Shown piece by piece: positions 49,674 through 58,084 of a stretch of 64,000 nucleotides of DNA. Under the pieces are notes generated by a model that did not search any database, was not told the origin of the DNA, and was given only the letters and a program-made list of their open reading frames with translations. The stretch is from NCBI RefSeq assembly GCF_900109465.1, contig NZ_FOAZ01000001.1, forward strand, positions 1 to 64,000. Direction: 5' to 3'. The first letter of the stretch is position 1. Each line of letters starts with the position of its first letter. The DNA comes from Streptacidiphilus jiangxiensis. Its GTDB lineage: Bacteria; Actinomycetota; Actinomycetes; Streptomycetales; Streptomycetaceae. Position numbers and translations under genes: made by a program.

Positions 49674-50660
49674 TCAGGGATGCGGGCAAACCTCCCGCTG
49701 CACGGCTCCCGGCCGCGCGCGGTACTCGGGTACCGACGCCATCGGCGGGCGTTCCACCGTGGTGACCTCGGTGCTGGCCGGGGTGAACCCGGCCTCCGTG
49801 CGGGTGAACTGCACGAGCTCGGAGCGCACCGCGTCCTCGGGCGTCTTCAGCCGCTCCAGCGCGGTGCGGTAGATGGTGGCCGCCATCCGGCCGAGCGCCT
49901 GCGCGTCCTGGTGGCGGTGGTGCCGCACGCCCACGTCGACCTGGGCCAGTGCGTCCAGGCCGACCAGGCCGAGCGCGTCGACGAGCAGACCGAGCTCGAC
50001 GCCGTAGCCGGTGGGGAAGGGCAGCCGCTCCAGCAGTGAGCGCCGGGCCGCGTACTCGCCGCCGAGCGGCTGGACGAAGCCGGCCAGCAGCGGCCAGTGC
50101 AGGTTGAGCAGGGGACGGGCGACCAGTTCGGTGACCCGGCCGCCGCCCGCCGGGATGGAGCCGGTCTCGGTGTCGAAGGGCCGGTCGTACATGGCCTTGA
50201 CGAAGGCGACGCCGGGCTCGGTCAGCAGCGGGCCGACGATGCCGGAGACGAAGGTGGAGTCGAAGGCCCGCAGGTCGGAGTCGACGAAGCAGACGATGTC
50301 GCCGGTGGTGGCGAGCAGCGAGCGCCAGAGCACCTCGCCCTTGCCGGGCTCGGTGGGCAGCCGGGGCAGGATCTCGTCGCGGTGCACCACCCGGGCGCCC
50401 GCGGCGGCGGCCTCGTGCGCCGTGCGGTCCACCGAGCCGGAGTCGACCACGACCAGCTCGTCGACCAGCGGCACCCCCTCGACCAGGTCGCGGCGGATGG
50501 CGGCGACGATCTCGCCGACCGTCTCCTCCTCGTCCAGCGCCGGCAGGACGACGCTGACCGTCTGGCCGGTGCGGCGCTTGGCGTCCAGCAGCTCGGGCAG
50601 GGGTCGGTCGGCGGCGCTCCAGGATCGGCGGCGCAGCCAGTCCTCGACCTGGTCCAGCAC
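49674..50660 (-). CDS. gpgS: Glucosyl-3-phosphoglycerate synthase
   Basis: 328 residues from GTG 50660 with AAGGAG upstream. It is a GT81/GT2-like glycosyltransferase: VSVVLPALDEEETVGEIVAA, VDELVVVDSGSVDRTAHEAA, LPTEPGKGEVLWRSLLATTG, the DxD in IVCFVDSDLRAFD, FVQPLGGEYAARRSLLERLP and the GVELGLLVDALGLVGLDALA run. It transfers glucose to 3-phosphoglycerate, giving the precursor of glucosylglycerate or of methylglucose polysaccharides. The next gene is otsA, 18 bases on. No phosphatase for glucosyl-phosphoglycerate is adjacent. Confidence 0.9.
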   Translation of the reverse strand: MLDQVEDWLRRRSWSAADRPLPELLDAKRRTGQTVSVVLPALDEEETVGEIVAAIRRDLVEGVPLVDELVVVDSGSVDRTAHEAAAAGARVVHRDEILPRLPTEPGKGEVLWRSLLATTGDIVCFVDSDLRAFDSTFVSGIVGPLLTEPGVAFVKAMYDRPFDTETGSIPAGGGRVTELVARPLLNLHWPLLAGFVQPLGGEYAARRSLLERLPFPTGYGVELGLLVDALGLVGLDALAQVDVGVRHHRHQDAQALGRMAATIYRTALERLKTPEDAVRSELVQFTRTEAGFTPASTEVTTVERPPMASVPEYRARPGAVQREVCPHP

Positions 50661-50838
50661 GGGGCTCCTTCGGGTCTTCGCGGCGCGGGGCGCTCGCTGT
50701 CGGTGACCGTCTCGCGTCTCGGACGGTACTCGGCGCGCTGTGGGGCTTCGGTTACAGTCTTGAGGACGAGGCGTGGACATCGCACATTGGGGTCGGCCTC
50801 GAACAAACGCGACGCGCGCGGAAGCGCGGCGCCATAGC

Positions 50839-50979
50839 GCTCATCCAGAGGGACTGAGGGAACGGCCCGTTGAAGTCCCGGCAACCCCCCTGCCAAGCGG
50901 TTCGCGTCGAACGACGTGCGCCCGGCCGGGAAGGTGCCAATTCCGGCCCGTGGCGAAACGCGCCCCGGGGAAGATGAGG
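50839..50979 (+). promoter_or_regulatory. SAM-I (S-box) riboswitch upstream of thrC
   Basis: The outer stem CTCATC (50840-50845) pairs with GATGAG (50973-50978). Inside it are the conserved core segments AGAGGGACTGAGGGAACGGC, CCCGTTGAAGTCCCGGCAAC and AAGGTGCCAATTCC, which match the S-box consensus closely. SAM binding would stabilise the outer stem, whose 3' strand runs straight into the ribosome binding site GAGGAGAGAGG (50976-50986), so translational control of threonine synthase is likely. Confidence 0.93.
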
Positions 50980-50997
50980 AGAGAGGTTCTCGCCATC

Positions 50998-52275
50998 ATG
51001 GCTCTTGTCAGCCACACCGTCGCACCCGACGCCTTCGGCCCCGCCGTGGCCCTGTCCTGTCGCGAGTGCGGAGCACGCACCCCCCTCGCCCCCGACTTCG
51101 CATGTGTCGAGTGCTTCGGCCCGCTGGAGGTCGCCTACGAGCTTCCGGCCGGCGACCCGGAGGGCCTGCGCAAGCAGATCGAGAACGGCCCGCTCAACAT
51201 CTGGCGCTACGCGCCGCTGCTGCCGGTCTCCCCGGACGTGGCCGAGCGCCCGAGCCTGAACCCGGGCCTGACCAAGCTGGTCAAGGCCGACAACCTGGCC
51301 CGTGAGCTGGGCGTCACCGGCTCCCTCTACGTCAAGGACGACTCCGGCAACCCGACCCACTCCTTCAAGGACCGGGTCGTGGCCATCGCCGTCGAGGCGG
51401 CCCGCACCTTCGGCTTCACCACGCTCTCCTGCTCCTCCACGGGCAACCTGGCCGGCGCCGTGACGGCCGCCGCCGCCCGCACCGGCCTGCGCGCCTGCGT
51501 CTTCATCCCGCACGACCTGGAGGCCGGCAAGGTCGTCATGGCCGCGGTCTACGGCGGCGACGTGGTCGGCATCGACGGCAACTACGACGACGTGAACCGC
51601 TTCTGCTCCGAGCTGATCGGCGACCCGGCCGGCGAGGGCTGGGGCTTCGTCAACGTGAACCTGCGCCCGTACTACGGCGAGGGCTCCAAGACGCTGGCCT
51701 ACGAGATCTGCGAGCAGCTCGGCTGGCGCATCCCGGACCAGCTGGTCATCCCGATCGCGTCCGGCTCCCAGCTGACGAAGATCGACAAGGGTCTCAAGGA
51801 GCTGATCGCCCTCGGCCTGGTCGAGGACAAGCCCTACAAGATCTTCGGCGCCCAGGCCGAGGGCTGCTCCCCGGTCTCCGCCGCCTTCAAGGCCGGCCAC
51901 GACGTGGTCCGCCCGCAGAAGCCGGACACCATCGCCAAGTCGCTGGCCATCGGCAACCCGGCCGACGGCATCTACGTGCTCGACATCGCCCGTCGCACCG
52001 GCGGCGCGGTCGAGGACGTCAACGACGAGCAGGTCGTCGACGCGATCCGGCTGCTGGCCCGCACCGAGGGCATCTTCGCCGAGACGGCGGGTGGCGTGAC
52101 CGTCGGCGTGCTGCGCAAGCTGATCGAGAACGGTGTGCTCGACCCGGCCGCCGAGACCGTCGTCCTCAACACCGGGGACGGCCTGAAGACCCTGGAGGCC
52201 GTGGCGGACGCCGCCCGCCCGACCGCCGTCATCCGCCCCACCCTTGACTCGTTCCGAGAGGCAGGCCTCGCATGA
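50998..52275 (+). CDS. thrC: Threonine synthase
   Basis: 425 residues from ATG 50998. It is a fold-type II PLP enzyme: an N-terminal zinc-ribbon-like stretch (LSCRECGARTPL, CVECFGPLEV), KDDSGNPTHSFKDRVVAIAV with the PLP lysine near 124, SCSSTGNLAGAVTAAAARTG and VIPIASGSQLTKIDKGL. It converts O-phosphohomoserine to threonine. Control by a SAM riboswitch makes sense because phosphohomoserine and homoserine are shared with methionine synthesis. The stop codon overlaps the start of the MoaD-like gene by four bases (ATGA), so the two are translated together. Confidence 0.96.
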   Translation: MALVSHTVAPDAFGPAVALSCRECGARTPLAPDFACVECFGPLEVAYELPAGDPEGLRKQIENGPLNIWRYAPLLPVSPDVAERPSLNPGLTKLVKADNLARELGVTGSLYVKDDSGNPTHSFKDRVVAIAVEAARTFGFTTLSCSSTGNLAGAVTAAAARTGLRACVFIPHDLEAGKVVMAAVYGGDVVGIDGNYDDVNRFCSELIGDPAGEGWGFVNVNLRPYYGEGSKTLAYEICEQLGWRIPDQLVIPIASGSQLTKIDKGLKELIALGLVEDKPYKIFGAQAEGCSPVSAAFKAGHDVVRPQKPDTIAKSLAIGNPADGIYVLDIARRTGGAVEDVNDEQVVDAIRLLARTEGIFAETAGGVTVGVLRKLIENGVLDPAAETVVLNTGDGLKTLEAVADAARPTAVIRPTLDSFREAGLA

Positions 52276-52550
52276 GCGTCACCGTCCGCATCCCCACCAT
52301 CCTGCGCACCTACACGGGCGGCAACGCGGAGGTGAGCGCCGAGGGCGCCACCCTGGCCGACGTCATCAAGGACCTCGAGGCCAACCACACCGGCATCTCC
52401 GCCCGCCTGCTGGACGACAGCGGCAAGCTGCGCCGCTTCGTCAACGTGTACGTCAACGAGGACGACGTGCGTTTCGCCGAGGGCCTGGAGACGGCCACGC
52501 CGGACGGCGCGGGCGTCTCGATCATCCCCGCGGTCGCCGGCGGTTGCTGA
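52272..52550 (+). CDS. MoaD/ThiS-family small sulfur-carrier protein
   Basis: 92 residues with the ubiquitin-like beta-grasp pattern: VRIPTILRTYTGGNAEV, ADVIKDLEANHTGISARLLD, RFVNVYVNEDDVRFAEGLET and GVSIIPAVAGGC at the end. Sulfur carriers of this type are activated at a C-terminal Gly-Gly. Here one extra Cys follows, as in carriers such as QbsE that need trimming before use. The best-known actinobacterial relative is CysO of cysteine synthesis, but no CysM or Mec-type peptidase gene is in the window. Coupling to threonine synthase is a conserved actinomycete arrangement as far as I recall; its purpose is unclear. Confidence 0.9.
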   Translation: MSVTVRIPTILRTYTGGNAEVSAEGATLADVIKDLEANHTGISARLLDDSGKLRRFVNVYVNEDDVRFAEGLETATPDGAGVSIIPAVAGGC

Positions 52551-52576
52551 ACCCTACCGACCGGTCAGGTGCGAAA

Positions 52577-52607
52577 GCCCGGCCACCCCTTACCGGGGTG
52601 GCCGGGC
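52577..52607 (+). terminator. Terminator after the thrC operon
   Basis: 13-bp stem GCCCGGCCACCCC with its perfect complement, 5-base loop, 27 bases past the stop codon. Confidence 0.9.
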
Positions 52608-52929
52608 ATCTGTCATTTCCGGATGTTTAAGAGGAGTAGAGTGCTCCTGTCCCGTCCGTTGAGACGGTTGACGTGTTCTTTTTCGCCCGGCGATCTGTCC
52701 GGAATCATCCCGATATGCCCGGCCCGAATTGCTCCCCTTCGCCGCCGCGCGCCGCTTATGTCTCATTACTCCCCGTGAGAATTGGCTGTCGAAGGCTCTG
52801 TTGCTCAGGGCATCGGAGTGGATACATTCAGCGTCGGCCGAGCACCGGCACTGCAACTCCGCAGCGTCAGAGTCCGGCCCGGTCCGCGGTGTGCGGACCG
52901 TGAAAGGGCCAGTAATAGGGGAGTTTGGA
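52608..52929. other. Gene-free leader and promoter region of the cold shock gene
   Basis: About 320 bases of lower GC than the surroundings, with no convincing reading frame. A possible promoter with TTGCTC at about 52800 and TACATT 18-19 bases on would leave a long 5' leader of ~100 bases, as is common for cold shock genes. Confidence 0.45.
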
Positions 52930-53133
52930 ATGGCTCAGGGCACCGTCAAGTGGTTCAACGCGGAGAAGGGGTACGGCTTCATCGCGGTCGACGGTGGTGC
53001 GGACGTGTTCGTCCACTACAGCGCGATCCAGATGGACGGGTACCGGGCTCTCGAAGAGGGCCAGCGGGTGGAGTTCGAGATCTCGCAGGGCCAGAAGGGC
53101 CCGCAGGCCGACATGGTCAAGGTCATCGGCTGA
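52930..53133 (+). CDS. cspA: Cold shock protein
   Basis: 67 residues, a single cold-shock domain: [20 protein letters not shown] with RNP1 (KGYGFI), then [10 protein letters not shown] (RNP2) and a typical end ([26 protein letters not shown]). It binds single-stranded RNA and DNA and acts as an RNA chaperone. ATG 52930 follows GGGGAG. A long leader upstream and a strong terminator downstream mark it as a single-gene unit between the thrC operon and groEL2. The symbol is generic; Streptomyces have several paralogues. Confidence 0.96.
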   Translation: MAQGTVKWFNAEKGYGFIAVDGGADVFVHYSAIQMDGYRALEEGQRVEFEISQGQKGPQADMVKVIG

Positions 53134-53227
53134 AGCACCACCACCGGCTCACTTCGGCGGCGATCGCCGACTGATTGGGACCCGCAGAGCTCGTTCCAGA
53201 CGAAACGATGCATCCACGCAGGTCTTC

Positions 53228-53266
53228 CGAAGGACCCCTGCCCCGCATGTGGGCAGGGGTCCTTCG
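53228..53266 (+). terminator. Terminator after the cold shock gene
   Basis: 16-bp perfect stem (CGAAGGACCCCTGCCC and complement) with a 7-base loop, about 95 bases after the stop codon. Confidence 0.9.
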
Positions 53267-53301
53267 TCGTGTCGGAGTCCGGCCCGGGTTCGGTTGAGCT
53301 G

Positions 53302-53364
53302 CTTGCACTCAAGGGGGTCGAGTGCTAATCATTGGCGTTAGCACTCTGAGGTAGAGAGTGACAA
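53302..53364. promoter_or_regulatory. Two CIRCE (HrcA) elements in tandem upstream of groEL2
   Basis: Four 9-base half-sites are each separated by exactly 9 bases: CTTGCACTC (53302), GAGTGCTAA (53320), TTAGCACTC (53338) and GAGTGACAA (53356). Read in order they are CIRCE 1 (53302-53328) and CIRCE 2 (53338-53364), and the middle pair forms a perfect inverted repeat in the opposite sense. CIRCE binds the heat-shock repressor HrcA. Confidence 0.93.
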
Positions 53365-53400
53365 CGGGCCGGGTCGGTGAGACCCCGGGCGCGGCGGTAA

Positions 53401-55104
<1,704 letters not shown>

Positions 55105-55129
55105 TCCTGACGGATCGGATCGTTCATCC

Positions 55130-55167
55130 GGGCGGCCGCCCACCCCTCGCGGGGTGGGCGGCCGCCC
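55130..55167 (+). terminator. Terminator after groEL2
   Basis: 17-bp perfect stem beginning GGGCGGCCGCCCACCCC with a TCGC loop, 26 bases past the stop codon. Confidence 0.93.
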
Positions 55168-55224
55168 TGCTGTTCCCGGCGTCACGTCGGGTTGCGTCGG
55201 GTCACGTTGGGAGAGACTGGAGCG

Positions 55225-55581
55225 ATGGAGAACCGTTTGGAAGCCGCTCTGCACGGGGCGCGGAGCGCGCTGCTCAAGGATCTGACCGCGCGGGACGTCG
55301 CCGACGCGGCGATCGTCTCGGCGCTGGAGGACGCGGTCGCGCAGCGGCGCTGGTGGGTCGAGCAGTGGCCGGACGGGGTGGACTACCTGCTCGGCCTGGT
55401 CGCCCAGGACGTGCAGGACGCGCTGCTGGAGGGCTGGGGCCGCTGGCCGCTGTGCCAGGACTGCGCCGCCGACGGGGACCCGCACGCGCTCTCGGTGGAG
55501 CCCGAGCTGGGCCCGGACCCGCACTGGGTCTGTGGCAAGGAGGGCCGCGTCGTCGCGGCCGTCGGCGAGCTCACGCCATGA
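55225..55581 (+). CDS. Small uncharacterised protein with possible zinc cysteines
   Basis: 118 residues from ATG 55225 (GGAG upstream). The first ~75 residues are helical and acidic (LEAALHGARSALLKDLTARD, YLLGLVAQDVQDALLEGWGR). The end has a possible zinc knuckle: WPLCQDCAADGDPHALSVEP and HWVCGKEG, with Cys-x2-Cys, His and a further Cys. The start of the next gene overlaps its stop by four bases (ATGA), so the pair is translationally coupled. I do not recognise the family; similar proteins seem common beside DUF4031 genes in Streptomyces, as far as I remember. Confidence 0.8.
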   Translation: MENRLEAALHGARSALLKDLTARDVADAAIVSALEDAVAQRRWWVEQWPDGVDYLLGLVAQDVQDALLEGWGRWPLCQDCAADGDPHALSVEPELGPDPHWVCGKEGRVVAAVGELTP

Positions 55582-55835
55582 TCCTGATCGACCCCCCGAG
55601 CTGGCCCGGCCACGGGCGGCTCTGGTCGCACCTGGTCTCCGACGTCTCCTACGACGAGCTGCACACCTTCGCGCGTCGCCTGGGCGTGCCGGAGCGCGGC
55701 TTCGACGGGGACCACTACGACGTGCCGGAGCGGCTGTACGCGGACGCGCTGGCGCTCGGCGCGTCGCCGGTCCGCAGCCGCGAGATCGTCGCCCGGCTCA
55801 CGGCGGCCGGCCTGCGCCGCCCCAAGCACCGTTAG
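55578..55835 (+). CDS. DUF4031 domain protein
   Basis: 85 residues (MILIDPPSWPGHGRLWSHLV, SDVSYDELHTFARRLGVPER, HYDVPERLYADALALGA, REIVARLTAAGLRRPK) matching the DUF4031 family end to end. The conserved Asp-Pro-Pro, Trp, His and Tyr residues suggest a small-molecule or nucleic-acid site, but no function is known to me. It is coupled to the preceding gene and overlaps the convergent gene's end by four bases. Confidence 0.9.
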   Translation: MILIDPPSWPGHGRLWSHLVSDVSYDELHTFARRLGVPERGFDGDHYDVPERLYADALALGASPVRSREIVARLTAAGLRRPKHR

Positions 55836-56293
55836 CGCATGAGCTTCTGTGTGGTGAGCCAGGCCGTCAGCTCCTCCAACTGGACCTCGCTCAGCGCGCG
55901 CATGGGGAACGCGACGTCACCGACGCTGCGGGTGCCCTCGAAGACCAGCCAGCCGCGCTCGCGCCGCACCCGGCGTACGGCCGGCCAGCGGACCTGGTGC
56001 GAGACGAACTGGTTGCGCCAGGACAGTCCCGCCTCGGTGAAGCGCAGCGACATCGGCTCGGCCGAGGAGAGCGCGCGCAGTCTGCGGCTGACCGTCTGCA
56101 CGAGCGTGGCGAACAGCAGGGCCGAGATCGCGAGCAGCGCGAGGTGCGCGACGGTCAGGCCGCGCGTGGCGAAGGCGACGACCAGGCCGGCGAGGCCCAC
56201 CACCAGCCAGAGGACGGTCGCCCGGCCGGACGTCCGTAGCCAGCGGCTGCGCAGCTCGCCGTGCTGGTACTCGAACTCCGCCTCGATATCCAT
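55832..56293 (-). CDS. Two-helix membrane protein with YcxB-like C-terminal domain
   Basis: 153 residues from ATG 56293 with GGGTGGGG upstream. A short N-terminal strand (MDIEAEFEYQHGELRSRW) is followed by two membrane segments (ATVLWLVVGLAGLVVAFATR; VAHLALLAISALLFATLVQT). The soluble domain (LRFTEAGLSWRNQFVSHQV, RWPAVRRVRRERGWLVFEG, VAFPMRALSEVQLEELTAWL) is typical of YcxB-like or PH-like proteins. The function is unknown. It lies 26 bases downstream of the HD-domain gene on the same strand, possibly in one transcript. Confidence 0.82.
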   Translation of the reverse strand: MDIEAEFEYQHGELRSRWLRTSGRATVLWLVVGLAGLVVAFATRGLTVAHLALLAISALLFATLVQTVSRRLRALSSAEPMSLRFTEAGLSWRNQFVSHQVRWPAVRRVRRERGWLVFEGTRSVGDVAFPMRALSEVQLEELTAWLTTQKLMR

Positions 56294-56319
56294 GCACCCC
56301 ACCCGGCAGCCCAAGGGAC

Positions 56320-56988
56320 TCACGTAACGGGCGGCACCTTATCGCGCAACCGTGCCAGCTCGGAACGGAGGTTCGCCTCCGCGCGCGGACCGAAGGTGCT
56401 CTGCGCGGGCTGAGTGCGGTAGAGGGAGGGCTTTTTCGTCAGCAATCGGGTCAGAATCTCCGCGCGGCCCTTGCGGAAGTCCTCGTCGGGCACGAATGCG
56501 TACTCGGCGCGGACCGCCGACACGTAGCCTGCGTAGATCTCCGGCGGGGCGCCGAGGATCGCCAGATCCGCGTCGCACAGGACCTCGCCGTTGTGGTCGC
56601 CGGGCGCCGGGTCGTGCTCGGCGGTCAGCCGGACGAGGCGGGCCACCTCCGCGATCGCCTCGTCGGAGACGCCGAGTTCGGGCAGGACCCGTTCGGCCAG
56701 ACGCGCGCTGCGCTCCTCGTTCTCCGTCCGGTCGGGCGCGTAGACGGCGTCGTGGAACCAGGCGGCGAGCCGTACCAGGTCGGCGTCGTCGGCGTGACCG
56801 GCCAGCCGGTCGACGACCTGCAGCGTGGCGGCCAGATGGCGCAGGGTGTGGTACTTGCGCTGCGGCTCCGACCAGCGCCGCAGCAGCTGCTCCCCGTACG
56901 GCTCCGCCTCGGGGGTCGCGAAGAGCGCGGTCCAGCGGGCGAGCAGGGCTTCGACGAGGGTTCGGTCGGGATGCGACGGCTCGGGCAT
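56320..56988 (-). CDS. HD-domain metal-dependent phosphohydrolase
   Basis: 222 residues from ATG 56988. The N-terminal half has the pattern seen in YpgQ/predicted HD hydrolases: YGEQLLRRWSEPQRKYHTLR with the first His ligands, LVRLAAWFHDAVYAPDRTEN with the HD pair, a long helical middle (LARLVRLTAEHDPAPGD-type region), and an Asp in VLCDADLAILG. These proteins hydrolyse nucleotides or small phosphates; the substrate is unknown. It shares a 209-base divergent promoter region with cutC. Confidence 0.9.
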   Translation of the reverse strand: MPEPSHPDRTLVEALLARWTALFATPEAEPYGEQLLRRWSEPQRKYHTLRHLAATLQVVDRLAGHADDADLVRLAAWFHDAVYAPDRTENEERSARLAERVLPELGVSDEAIAEVARLVRLTAEHDPAPGDHNGEVLCDADLAILGAPPEIYAGYVSAVRAEYAFVPDEDFRKGRAEILTRLLTKKPSLYRTQPAQSTFGPRAEANLRSELARLRDKVPPVT

Positions 56989-57093
56989 AGGGCCATTGTG
57001 GTACGGACGATGCCCCGCGCGCTGTCGGACCGTCCTCATGTGGGGGACACGTCGTCGCTGTCGCAGCGTCGCGCCAACGGCTAGGCTGTCCAC

Positions 57094-57109
57094 ATTGGAC
57101 TAGACCTGT
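57094..57109. promoter_or_regulatory. DasR-like site between the HD gene and cutC
   Basis: The core TGGACTAGACCT differs from the DasR core TGGTCTAGACCA at two symmetric positions and is flanked by CCACA and TGTGG arms. It lies 89 bases before cutC and 106 bases before the divergent HD-domain gene. It is a candidate only; a related palindrome-binding regulator is possible. Confidence 0.5.
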
Positions 57110-57125
57110 TGTGGCCTTTCCGTGA

Positions 57126-57156
57126 ACCCCTCCTCCTGCCAAGCAGGCGGAGGGGT
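57126..57156 (+). promoter_or_regulatory. Leader hairpin upstream of cutC
   Basis: 14-bp stem with one mismatch, starting ACCCCTCCTCCTGC, and a 3-base loop, between the DasR-like site and the cutC start. It lacks a T run, so it is more likely a leader structure than an intrinsic terminator. Confidence 0.5.
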
Positions 57157-57197
57157 CGGTCCGAGGCAGGCATGGGAGCGGAGCAGAGAGGCTGCAC

Positions 57198-57902
57198 ATG
57201 AGCGATCGGGCGATCTTCGAGGTCATCGCGACGTCCGCGGAGGACGCCGTCGCGGCCGCGGCGGGCGGGGCGGACCGTCTGGAACTCGCCGGCGACATGG
57301 CCGCCGACGGGCTGACCCCCGACCTCGCCGAGTTCGCCCGGATCCGGGCAGCGGTCCACGTCCCGCTCCGGGTGATGCTGCGTGACGGCGACGGCTTCCT
57401 CGTCCGTGACCTCGACGCGCTCTGCCAGAAGGCACAGGCGCTGCGCGCCGAGGGCGCGGAGGAGTTCGTCCTGGGCTTCCTCACCCCCGAGGGGGAGGTC
57501 GATCTGGCGTCCGTGCGGACCCTGCTGGAGGCCATCCCGGACTGCCGCTGGACCTTCCACCGGGCACTGGACAACGCGGCGTCGCGCGACCACGTCCGCG
57601 CCGCGATCGACGGCCTGCCCGGCCTGGACACCGTCCTCACCGCCGGCAGCGCGGCGGGCGTGGCCTCCGGCATGGACGTCCTCGCCCGCGAGGCGTCCCG
57701 CGCGGGCGCGCCCGGCTACGGCCCGCGCATCCTCGTCGGCGGCGGCCTCAAGACCGAGCACGTCGCGCGCCTGCGCACGGCCGGCATCGACGGCTTTCAC
57801 GTCGGCACGATGGTCCGCGCCGCGGGCTGGGACAGCCCGCTCGACACGGGCCTCGTCCAGCAGTGGCGCCGCCTCCTCGACGCGGAGCCCGTGGCCGCGT
57901 AG
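57198..57902 (+). CDS. cutC: CutC-family TIM-barrel protein
   Basis: 234 residues from ATG 57198. The family pattern is clear: FEVIATSAEDAVAAAAGGAD, RLELAGDMAADGLTPDLAEF, VMLRDGDGFLVRD, EFVLGFLTPEGEVDLASVRT, WTFHRALDNAASRD, DTVLTAGSAAGVASGM and ILVGGGLKTEHVARLR. CutC was named for copper homeostasis in E. coli, but its role in copper is disputed and the enzyme activity is unknown. It is a normal-length member. It ends in repeat copy D, which separates it from the convergent HelD gene. Confidence 0.92.
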   Translation: MSDRAIFEVIATSAEDAVAAAAGGADRLELAGDMAADGLTPDLAEFARIRAAVHVPLRVMLRDGDGFLVRDLDALCQKAQALRAEGAEEFVLGFLTPEGEVDLASVRTLLEAIPDCRWTFHRALDNAASRDHVRAAIDGLPGLDTVLTAGSAAGVASGMDVLAREASRAGAPGYGPRILVGGGLKTEHVARLRTAGIDGFHVGTMVRAAGWDSPLDTGLVQQWRRLLDAEPVAA

Positions 57903-57908
57903 CGGCCT

Positions 57909-58082
57909 CAGGGGTGCGAGGAACTGCGCGAGAAACCGACGACGTGCGGATGGCCCTGCGCAGGGAGGACCATCTGCTCGTCAGTGGCTTGTCGCGCCCA
58001 CGCGGCGGAGCCGCACATCGGCCGAGCCCCGCGCCCCCGGGTGCAACCGGCTCTTCGTGCAGACGTCCCCGCGCCCCTGGGG
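57909..58082. repeat. Dispersed intergenic repeat, copy D (extended)
   Basis: Left arm CAGGGGTGCGAGGAACTGCG, centre TGCGGATGGCCCTGCGC, right arm with the GGCGGAGCCGC hairpin and GGTGCAACCGG tail as in copy A, then an extra partial right arm CCCCGCGCCCCTGGGG. It fills the space between two convergent stop codons. Confidence 0.85.
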
Positions 58083-58084
58083 GA

